Origin: UBA7328 sp965247965
Lineage (GTDB): Bacteria > Bacteroidota > Bacteroidia > Chitinophagales > Saprospiraceae
Reading direction: 5' to 3'
Assembly: GCA_965247965.1 (NCBI GenBank)
Contig: OZ252053.1
Span: 4,278,001-4,342,000, forward strand
Length of the DNA: 64,000 bases
A model generated the notes under the pieces. It ran no database searches, had not been told where the DNA came from, and was given only the letters and a program-made list of their open reading frames with translations. Within the stretch, counting starts at the first letter, position 1. Each line of letters starts with the position of its first letter. This document shows, one piece after another, positions 50,055 through 58,785 of the stretch. A program made the translations under genes and the position numbers.

Positions 50055-52161
50055 TCAATCATAAAAACACCATGCGGAGCTCGGTGCTACTACCTCATCC
50101 TTCACCCCTTCCACTTTCTCCCTCGTAAAAAACAATGGAAAGTACTGATCATTGGCCCAAAGTTCAAAGAGGTCGCTGTAATGCCGATGTTCAGGATTCC
50201 CGGATTGCCCGGGATTGTTGCAGGCTAATGTGTGATCCCAATCGCCCGTATCCGATATAATTCTAAATGAAGCTCCACTTGTCTGATTGTAATTAGAACT
50301 GGTCATATTGACTGTAAATGAATTTCCCCCTCTTGCGATGGGCTCGACTTCCAATTTTGATCGAATCTCGTCATTCACTGCATTACTTAGCAGATGTTTT
50401 AGGGTGATGTGCTTGTAATTTTTCTGGCCATAATTCCAATTGGACATATCGCTTCCTAATCTTTTTTGGCCTCTGGAGTCTGAAGTTCTACTTTTGCCAA
50501 AAATTTCATCAATTCCCTTGCTGGTATAGACAAATAACCTGTTTGCAATTCGGCCATATCCATTACTGTATGTCGCCTACCACTTAGAAGCACTTCTTTC
50601 ACGCGATCACCGCGATACGGATCAGACCATTGATGGTTTATTTCCGATAGATATTGATAATCCCGTTGTGTGACATTTTCATTGGCAGTCACGAATATTC
50701 CCGACTTTGGGTTGTAGACATGCGGTTTTTCGATTATGGGCAGATGGCCGTCCCATTCATACGAACCATCTCCGGGTACTGGTACTAAACCGCTCCACGA
50801 TTTTCTTAAAGGCATAATTCCAACGGCTTGCCAGCCGATATTTCCTGTCTTGTCAGCCCACACCATGTTCTCACCGGGAATATTCGAATAATTACAAGCG
50901 TCTCTAAATTCTTCAAAGTTTCTAGATTGATTCATTCTCAAACTTGCCAGGTAAGGTGATCCCCCTACCTCCAGCCAACAGCATTGTACAGCATAAGCAA
51001 CATTTTCGCTTTTATTCTCAAAGACAACGGGACCATGATGGGTATATTTGAGTTCCACTTTTTCGCTATTTTTTCCCTTTAGGGAAATTTTTTCTTTTAT
51101 CACTTCCATCTTTTCCCATCTTCCCTGATAGAGATATTCATTGTGATTTTCAGGATTGGTTTGGTAGACATAAAGGTCTTCTGCATCTGTACGGTAGACC
51201 GTCAAGCCCCATGCGCCGAATTCGTTGTGGCCAATAGAAATGCCCGGAATTTCTGGCTCGCCGCCGCCGATTACATTCCAGCCGGGTGCAACCAAATGAG
51301 TCATATATCTCAACGACGGAACAGCTTGCCTGCGGTGCGGATCGTTCGCCATTATCGGATAACCGCTTTGGGTATGCTCGCCGGAGACTACCCAGTTGTT
51401 GCTGCCGATTGTATTGAGTTTTTCGAGCCAATCATCTGCACGCTCCCAATTTTCCATTGCGGCTATATCGCCATATTTGTCTAAATCATTTCGCCATTGG
51501 AAAGCTATATCCTCTGGCTCGAATCTGACCGGTCTTCTGTAGGCGTTGTAGAGGCCGAGGATATCTTCGTTCAGAAGGGATTGATCGATTTTAGGGTCTA
51601 TTTCAATGACCGGATCATTTGGATGAAACCAAAGTAGTTCTTTCACACTTTTTGCACCTATTTTCGCCAATAACCTGCTGATATTCAGTTCGGTACCAAT
51701 GTTTCCCAATAAGCCCTGATGCCTCGAAATCACTACTTCGGGCGTCCATTTTTGAGGTCTAATATCCAACAATTCGAATTCCAAAGGAAGCAGGTTTGGA
51801 TTCTTTTCTGTGAGATCGATATAGGCATTTACACCTTTCACAAAAGAAGTGATGATCATCTCTCCCTTTGAATGATAGTGCCTCATTTCTTCTTTTATAT
51901 CCCCTCTGAATTTGAAAAGGCGAGTGCCAATATCTCTTCTGAGCTCGCGGCGGCCAAAAATTCCGCTACTGATCCGGTCGCCTGTCTACGCCATATTTCA
52001 AATTGAAACAATCGGTCTTTGGCAGCGTGGAAGCCTTGGGTGAAGAAGAGGTCTTCTTCGTTTTGTGCATAGATGTGAGGCACGCCCCATTTGTCTATGA
52101 TAATCTCTACTTCATCATTCAGTCCATTGATCTGATAATTGAAGTTTTGGGCAGAAAGCAA
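50055..52161 (-). pseudogene. penicillin acylase-family N-terminal nucleophile hydrolase, two frameshifts
   Basis: Three minus-strand frames make one gene: 52161-51895 (KWGVPHIYAQNEEDLFFTQG, signal-like start), 51886-50456 and 50447-50055. Frame breaks sit at a homopolymer of five A (+ strand 51956-51960) and six T (50462-50467); adding one base at each restores an unbroken product, including GRRELRRDIGTRLFKFRGD at the first. The nucleophile region GSNNWVVSGEHTQSGYPIMA, with Ser in SNNW, is intact. The family hydrolyses amide bonds of acyl compounds, such as beta-lactams or acyl-homoserine lactones, in the periplasm. Either a recent pseudogene or homopolymer errors. Confidence 0.85.
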
Positions 52162-52183
52162 AAAGGGTAGGGCAAGAAAAAAA

Positions 52184-52224
52184 ATATGCCAAACCCGCCC
52201 ATGCGGTAGGCGGATTTGGCATAT
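52184..52224 (-). terminator. strong rho-independent terminator between two broken genes
   Basis: A near-perfect 18-bp stem starts ATATGCC and ends GGCATAT, with a GC-rich centre and a short loop; on the minus strand it is followed by TTTTTTTT. It should end transcription from the propeller gene upstream, 23 bp before the acylase frame. Confidence 0.8.
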
Positions 52225-52261
52225 CTACGAAGCGGACGGTGGCAAGTGAAACAACTCACTC

Positions 52262-54005
52262 CTACCATTGGCTGATCTTGGTGCCCTGAATATACGGAGC
52301 TCCTATTTCGTTTAGCATTTCTGCCAAGGCTGGCATATCTTGATTTACGATTTTATCCACCTTTTCACTTATCGCCGGAAGAGCATTTTCAGCTATTTGC
52401 AAGCTTTTTTTGTTCACTTACGGCTCGGCTTTAATATCATTTACAAAGGCTGTCGGCGGTACACCTGACAATTTGTTGACCAAGATCTTTGTCCACGTAG
52501 CGCCTCCATTATCCGTTACCTGGATAATGCCGTCATCCGTACCCGTGTAGATAAGCCCTTCTTTGACGGGAGATTCGGAGATGGAAGTGATTGTATTGTA
52601 ATTGGACATAGCGCCTACATCCCAGGGATTGTCCCAACTCTGCTGTTTTCCCACTATCGGCAGTGTAATCCTTTCCTGGTTTTTAGTCAAATCACTTGAA
52701 ATCGCTGTCCAACTGTCTCCACGGTCATCAGAACGCCAGACTCGCTGCGAAGCAAAATAGATTCGAGCAGGATTGTGTGGACTTACTATGATAGGCGCAT
52801 CCCAATTGTATCTTTCGTAATCTTCTCCTTCGCCAGCTTGAGGTTGGATTATAACCTGTTCTCCCGTAGCCAAATCCACTCGGTGCATGCCACCTTGTTG
52901 AGTTTCGGCATATATGATATTCGGATTACCGGGTTCTGTAGCTGATTGGTGACCATCAGCGCCAAGCGTCTTGTACCAATCCGCATTTCTTATACCGTGT
53001 ACATTATCCGTTTGTGAGGGGCCGCCATGCGAACCATTATCCTGAGTGCCACCAAAAATATGGTAAAATGGTTCTCTGTCGTCGACGGCCACCTTGTAGT
53101 ACTGAGTGATCGGCATCAGATTGTTTTGTCCACGACGAACCTCTATCCCATGATTTGAAAATGCCTCATGTCGTTCTGTCCAATTCTATTGACGCGTATA
53201 CTTCATCCGGTTTTTGTGGTGAAATGGCTAAACCTATTTTTCCTAAATTCGACTTGGGTATGCCCTTCGTCAGTTTTTCCCACGAATCGCCGCCATCTTT
53301 AGAACGGTGAATTCCGGAACCTGGGCCGCCGCCCAAATACGCCGCAATGGTGCGATGTCTGTCCCATGTAGCGGCATAGATCAAATCCGGATCTCTCGGA
53401 TCAATAGCAATATCGGTTACACCTGTCCATTCATTGTTGCCTAATGTACGCTTCCATTTCTTTCCGCCGTCCGTGGTCTTGTAGAGTCCTCTTTCACCTC
53501 CTTTATTCCACAATGGGCGTTGGGATGCTACCCATACTATGTCCGGATTTTTAGGATGTACAATGATCTTTGAAATATGTTCTGATTTTTTCAAACCCAT
53601 ATTCTTCCACGACTTGCCTCCGTCCATACTCTTGTAGACACCATCGCCAAATGCAACATGACGACCGCCTACATTTTCACCAGTACCGAGCCAAACGGTG
53701 TTCGGATTACTTGGATCAAGAGTTACACATCCTGTAGAATAAACGGACTGGTCGTCAAAAATCGGTTTCCAAGTAACTCCCGAATTAACAGTCTTCCAAA
53801 CACCACCTGAACCAACAGCGACATACCATATGTTGTCCTTTTCGGGATGGATGGCAATGTCGGCTATTCTTCCTGACGTAAATGAAGGGCCTACATTTCT
53901 CAGCTTGAGTCCTGAGAATGTTTTCTCATCCAATTTGAGAGGTTCCTGGGCTAAAAGGAACGAGCCAATAAGGAGGCTGAACAGAAAGATGAGACAGTTT
54001 TTCAT
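52262..54005 (-). pseudogene. BNR/sortilin-type beta-propeller protein, internal deletions and a stop
   Basis: Starts MKNCLIFLFSLLIGSFLLAQ (signal) and RNVGPSFTSGRIADIAIHPE, the usual opening of the exported glycosyl-hydrolase-like BNR/VPS10 proteins. The frame reaches ELDRTT, then TGA (53166-53168), then continues GIFKSWDRGSSWTKQSDA before a break; about 100 residues are missing before PITQYYKVAVDD resumes in another frame (from 53116). It stops again after NDIKAEP, and directly after that stop a 51-codon frame (52417-52262, ending GAPYIQGTKISQW) resembles the family C-terminus, implying a second, larger deletion. The gene is dead. Confidence 0.8.
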
Positions 54006-54260
54006 CGTGATTTTATGAATTGACGAAGTTTTTTGACAACTTCAGGATTAAAAAAATGGTCATTTTCTGCGGAAAATGTACAGCTTTTCAAGGAATTTCA
54101 TCTAAGGAGCAATATTCACTATTTTGTCCGTTTTGTAAAGTATTTGACAAAAAAGGATATCCGAAAAATCGAACGCCCTTTTCCATTCTGAAATCTTGTT
54201 TTCCTCTTATCTCATCATCTCGAAATCATAGAATTTTAAAACCCTGTCGGTCTGTTCGCC

Positions 54261-56969
54261 TTACTTATCACAGAAAAACATATAATTTCCACATGTTTTC
54301 ATAAAATGCACATCGCATCCGTTAGCCGCCTTTATATGGAATGCCTGCCTATCGTGCTCAGAACTATTGAGTTGAGAATAGGCATAACCGTGATATTCTC
54401 CGTAACCCAAAAGACCAGTTCTTCCATAGTCGAAAGTCACATTGGAGAATAAAGACGCATTCGCATCAGAAAATCCGCCATTATATCCCATTGATCTGAA
54501 AACGTAGTCGAGATATGCTTTGTCTACATTACTACTGCTATACCTGCCGGAGAGTTTATTGAAGAACCCCGCAGGATCAAGTGCATGTGAATTTCCGAAT
54601 TCAGGCAATGTACCGAGCCTGGTAATATTTATCGGAGTTGTATTTGGAATAGTGAAGATGGCTATATTCCTGGCATCACATGTGCATCCTGTCTCCGGTT
54701 CTGGTACTGTCGCAGGAGGAGTTTCTGCTACTTCTTCCTCGGCAGGTTCCGTTTCGGAAATCTCTACTTCAGCAGGCGGAGTCGGTGTATGAATTTCCTC
54801 TCCCCCACATCCTCTTAACAAGAACCATAGCAATCCAAGCAGTAATAATAATGGTAGTAACCACCACCATTTGAATCCTCCCCCAGATTTGGGAGGCGGT
54901 GGAGTGACCACCTTTTTTTCCACTGGCTTGGTCGCAGCTACCGCGGCAGTCGCGGCGGTGGCTGCAGCGACGCGTTTGGCGAGCCCTGAACTGACAACAG
55001 CCGCTGCAGGAGCAATAAAGGCCATCGCAGCAGCTCTATCGTCATAAGGACAACTTCTTCCGATTTCCTGGTTGTTGCCCGCCTTAAGTACTACGAAATA
55101 TTTTCCTCTTTTCTCCTCGATGCTGTATCGACCTTCTATATCGCGATTTTTGATCACGGATCTTATACCGTTTTCCCTGCCCTTATCGCTTTTATAACCT
55201 TCGCTTCGCAACTTTGCGTCTCCATCCTTATCGAGCATAGCAAAATAGAAGAGGTCTTTCTTTTCGAATAAGCTGAAATCGGAATATTTATCCGAGCGTT
55301 TGCGATTCCTATATTCTCTGCAGGCCAAATAGTCGTCTTCTCGCTTAGCCGATGTGGTTGCCGCGATGGGAACAGCGGCAGCAGCGGCTTTCTTTTTAGC
55401 TTCTTCCTTCCTTTTCTTGGTAGCGCTTGGGAACCAGTACATTACAGCGGTTTTATCCTTGTCTCCACAGCTTCGGGCTATTTCCTGGTAATTGCCAGCC
55501 TTTAAAACAGCAAAGTGATAACCCAGTTTTTCTTCCACTGAAAATCTCTCTTCGATTTTTCTATTTTTAATCACTGATTCGATGCCGTTGTCCCGTGCTT
55601 TTTCGGTGGTATACCTTTCGCTCCGCATCACTACTTTATCACCATCTACCCATGCGAAGAAATAATCGCCTTTCTCTTCAAAAACAATGAAATCATCGTA
55701 TTTCGCGCTTTTATCATTTATATGGGCTTCGTAACTTCTGCACGGTAGATAATCGTCTTCTCTTTCTCTGGTTTTTTCAGCTGACTTTGCTGTTGGTTTG
55801 GCCTTGGTTGAGGCAACAGGTACTCCTGCCGTTCCGCAATCAAAAAGCTTCATGGCTTTACGCATTTCTGCTTCTGTATCAAAGAAAAAGCTCTTACCGA
55901 TATTCTTTCCGTCATCGTTTTTCAGATAGTAGTAATACTTGTTATTAGTCGTAGTCTTAACTTCGAAATTTGCGCTCTTTGACCCGCATGCGGCTATTTG
56001 TTCTACTATTGCATCTACTTCTTCTTTCTTAGCAAATCCGCGAATATTGCTACTTATTAGTACAGCCCTGTCATCCTTGTCTCTATAAGTGAAGTAGTGC
56101 TTGCCATTACCACTTATAAACACTTGATAAGTTATGCCGCTACACGGATAGGTTCCGGTTGCTACTTCTATCTTCTCAGCCTTCGGTTTTTTGGCTCTTT
56201 TTTTTCTTTTTTTCTTAGGTGTTTCTTCTGCGGCCGGGGCAGTCACCTCGGCTGCCGCGGGAGCCTCAACGTCGGTAGTTGCTGCTGTACCTCCACCGGC
56301 AAGCCTACTTATTATGCCATCTCTTTCATTCTCGCTGTCAAACCATCTGCTCGTCGCAATCTCCTGGTTATTGCCCGCACGAAGATTAAAATAGTGCTTT
56401 CCATTCGGGTGTTGCTGCCTATCATAACGATCGGGACTACCCATATTTCGCTCTACGGAGCTGACGCCATTATCCCTTGCGCCTTCACTTTTATAGCCCT
56501 CACTGATCAAATAAATGAGCCCTCCAAGATTATAAGTAAAGTAATGCTCATTTTCTGCAGAAAATCTATCGAATCCATCCTGCACTCCAGTTATTCTTGC
56601 TTCGTAATAACGGAGCGGTTTATAGTCATCAGTTTTCCCATCTGTAGCATAAGTTTCTTCTGCTTTGGGAGTTGAGGATCCGCCCTTTTGGGCGTAACTA
56701 AGTGCTTCGTTTAGCGAGGCGTCGTCATCAAATGGGCGCGAACGGCCAATTTCCTGGCCATTGGCTGCTTTGAGTATAAAATATGATTTTCCGCCTTTTG
56801 ATACCCGCTCGTATCGGTCAGGATTCTTAATATTCTCCCGGACTGAATCTACACCATTATCTCGTGCAGCTTTATCTTGATAGGCTTGACTTTCGAGGAT
56901 TACGTCATTCTCGTCATTCAGAATTTGAAAGTAGGAGCTTTCACCCCTTTTGAATTTTCTAATTTTCAT
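54261..56969 (-). CDS. large membrane protein with about ten DUF1508 units
   Basis: About 902 residues from ATG 56969 (TTG 56978 also in frame). Five tandem pairs of DUF1508 (YegP-like) units fill the N-terminal 650 residues; each pair has SEGYKSDKGRENGIRSV- and VLKAGNNQEIGRS-type halves, joined by Ala/Pro/Lys-rich linkers. A Gly/Pro stretch leads to one membrane helix near residue 700 (FKWWWLLPLLLLLGLLWFLL), an acidic Pro/Glu linker, and a 150-residue C-terminal domain with Cys pairs (CTCDARN, KTCGNYMFFC) that I do not recognise. No signal peptide: the repeats would be cytoplasmic and the tail periplasmic. Function unknown. Confidence 0.75.
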   Translation of the reverse strand: MKIRKFKRGESSYFQILNDENDVILESQAYQDKAARDNGVDSVRENIKNPDRYERVSKGGKSYFILKAANGQEIGRSRPFDDDASLNEALSYAQKGGSSTPKAEETYATDGKTDDYKPLRYYEARITGVQDGFDRFSAENEHYFTYNLGGLIYLISEGYKSEGARDNGVSSVERNMGSPDRYDRQQHPNGKHYFNLRAGNNQEIATSRWFDSENERDGIISRLAGGGTAATTDVEAPAAAEVTAPAAEETPKKKRKKRAKKPKAEKIEVATGTYPCSGITYQVFISGNGKHYFTYRDKDDRAVLISSNIRGFAKKEEVDAIVEQIAACGSKSANFEVKTTTNNKYYYYLKNDDGKNIGKSFFFDTEAEMRKAMKLFDCGTAGVPVASTKAKPTAKSAEKTREREDDYLPCRSYEAHINDKSAKYDDFIVFEEKGDYFFAWVDGDKVVMRSERYTTEKARDNGIESVIKNRKIEERFSVEEKLGYHFAVLKAGNYQEIARSCGDKDKTAVMYWFPSATKKRKEEAKKKAAAAAVPIAATTSAKREDDYLACREYRNRKRSDKYSDFSLFEKKDLFYFAMLDKDGDAKLRSEGYKSDKGRENGIRSVIKNRDIEGRYSIEEKRGKYFVVLKAGNNQEIGRSCPYDDRAAAMAFIAPAAAVVSSGLAKRVAAATAATAAVAATKPVEKKVVTPPPPKSGGGFKWWWLLPLLLLLGLLWFLLRGCGGEEIHTPTPPAEVEISETEPAEEEVAETPPATVPEPETGCTCDARNIAIFTIPNTTPINITRLGTLPEFGNSHALDPAGFFNKLSGRYSSSNVDKAYLDYVFRSMGYNGGFSDANASLFSNVTFDYGRTGLLGYGEYHGYAYSQLNSSEHDRQAFHIKAANGCDVHFMKTCGNYMFFCDK

Positions 56970-57090
56970 TATTCCCAAATTTAGTTGGTTTCTAAAGTAG
57001 TATAAGATAGGAATTCTATTCTATTCTATGTAAGATAGACGACAAAAATAATACCGAAATAACAGCAGACGAAGAATCGAAACGCTAAAA

Positions 57091-58779
57091 CTATTGATCA
57101 AATATCCTTTTCAACATTTCCACAGTGACGAGATAGGTCGGTTTGACACCGTCGATACCGAGACTTCCGGAGGCAAGTGTACTTCCCGATTCCAACGGAT
57201 TATCCGAAGCGTAATAGGCGTAGGACAATCTGACATTCCGGGAAATGCTATTCCTGATTTTGGAAGCCGCTTGAATGGCTTTTTGATAATGGGCGCCTTC
57301 CATTTCCAGGCCTATTGCCTTCCAGGACGATTTGGTAAAATACCTTAGAATATCACGGTTTTGCAGCGAGGTACCTAGTACCGTGATCATCGGTCCTTCG
57401 TATACTCCCAAACCATTTTTTTCAAAATCTTTTTTAGACAAATCGTTATCGATGGGATAGTTGTCTGCCGATCCTTCAAAAATATGGGCCGTGGGTATCA
57501 TTATATCGCCTTTGCCTCCTTGTAGAATACCCGCTTTTCCCATAATGTTAATGGACTGAATATCAAGTGGTAGTTTTTGTTGTCCTAATTCGTAAGGCTT
57601 CAACAATTCGTCCATTGCCTCATAGGCCTGTTCGCCAAAGGCATAATCCATTACTATAATTATATTGTTTTTTATGGCTTCCTGTTCGCCATTTATACCC
57701 ATTTCCACCGGCATGGATTTATAGTTAATCTGCTCACAATCAATGATTTGTACGGCGATATTCGTCCCAGAGCTTTCGTCTAACTCATAGAGCCCATGAG
57801 CAGAAGCATATTTTTTTACTGTTTTTCTCAATCTTTCATTTTTTTCTATGCTCAGCTCAGTGGCGATTTTTTCCAGGCTTCGATTTTTAAATTTGGTGCC
57901 CAAAGCACTTTTCGCATAAATGCTATTCATCACACTGTGCATATTGGAACTTACAATATGCACTGGGCGGTCAAACCAACCTTTGTTGTGTACAAATTCC
58001 TTAATCCTATTTGCCCACTGTTCGCCATAAATGTGGTGTCCTAATTTTTCTCTCAGTGAAGAAGAGAAGCTAATTTCCCGATCTTGTTGGTCAAAATATT
58101 CTTCCTGGCTTCTACGGCCTAACCAGTAGACAATCTTAAAAAGGCTATTGACGCTATCCGTTTTGTCAAATTCGTCAATAATCTCCTGTGTCTCTTCAAA
58201 TGTCCTGCCTAGTAGGGCACTGAGATAGGTACCACCGACTTCACGGCTGTAATCCTCTCCTTTCTCCATGCGCTCCACTACTTTCTTCAGCATGAGCCAG
58301 GATCTGTTCGGATGATTTTTTGTATCCAGGCTGTTCTTCCTGATCTTTTCGGCTTCTATATACATAAAAGTCAGGTGGGTAAGTACATCATAGATATCAC
58401 TACGGCCACGCGTCATCTCTATGAACATCTGCTCTTCGTCTATACGGTAGCAATTTCTCCTTCTTTTGCCAGGAACTATGGGATCGAAATTGGAAGTTTC
58501 AAAACCTTCTTTGGAGATAAGTTTGATATATCGGCATTCTTCAATGCCTTGCGGAAGTCTTTGGAAGACGTACAAAATACCATTAATCTCTACTTTTTCT
58601 TCGTCGGCTATGGTACCATATATTTCCGGTTTCAGCGATAGCATAGATTCGATCATCGCTTCTCCTGAAGCGCCTAGAGGTTTGTAGCTACCCCTTATAA
58701 AAAGGTGGCGCATCGCAATGTAGAGTCGCTGAATGGCCGCTCTCGATATTTGTGCGCGCGTAGTCTTACGCTGTACCAT
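57091..58779 (-). CDS. conserved Bacteroidota protein with phosphorylase-like C-terminus
   Basis: A 562-residue protein, no signal or membrane segment. The first 270 residues are helical and charged (YNVLTHLTFMYIEAEKIRK-like region, GGTYLSALLGRTFEETQEII). The second half reads VQIIDCEQINYKSMPVEMGI, IIVMDYAFGEQAYEAMDELL, PTAHIFEGSADNYPIDNDL and GLEMEGAHYQKAIQAA, the last like the MEGA motif of purine nucleoside phosphorylase-fold enzymes. I believe this is a widely conserved Bacteroidota family of unknown function (a DUF6909-type protein, by memory). Nucleotide-related activity is inference. Confidence 0.65.
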   Translation of the reverse strand: MVQRKTTRAQISRAAIQRLYIAMRHLFIRGSYKPLGASGEAMIESMLSLKPEIYGTIADEEKVEINGILYVFQRLPQGIEECRYIKLISKEGFETSNFDPIVPGKRRRNCYRIDEEQMFIEMTRGRSDIYDVLTHLTFMYIEAEKIRKNSLDTKNHPNRSWLMLKKVVERMEKGEDYSREVGGTYLSALLGRTFEETQEIIDEFDKTDSVNSLFKIVYWLGRRSQEEYFDQQDREISFSSSLREKLGHHIYGEQWANRIKEFVHNKGWFDRPVHIVSSNMHSVMNSIYAKSALGTKFKNRSLEKIATELSIEKNERLRKTVKKYASAHGLYELDESSGTNIAVQIIDCEQINYKSMPVEMGINGEQEAIKNNIIIVMDYAFGEQAYEAMDELLKPYELGQQKLPLDIQSINIMGKAGILQGGKGDIMIPTAHIFEGSADNYPIDNDLSKKDFEKNGLGVYEGPMITVLGTSLQNRDILRYFTKSSWKAIGLEMEGAHYQKAIQAASKIRNSISRNVRLSYAYYASDNPLESGSTLASGSLGIDGVKPTYLVTVEMLKRIFDQ

Positions 58780-58785
58780 GCATGA

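Noticed and set aside
8551..53168. UGA recoded as glycine, because two internal TGA codons (8551 and 53166) fall where a Gly codon would fit
   Set aside because: UGA is the normal stop of many intact genes here, including ypdA, moaC, moaD and the gene that overlaps at 18623, and the second site lies in a gene that is clearly deleted elsewhere. Point mutation or error is simpler.
54020..54304. Short + strand frame with CGKC and CPFC, reminiscent of a zinc ribbon
   Set aside because: Its 3' part is antisense to the DUF1508 gene, it lacks a promoter box or start context, and the rest of the product has no protein-like pattern.
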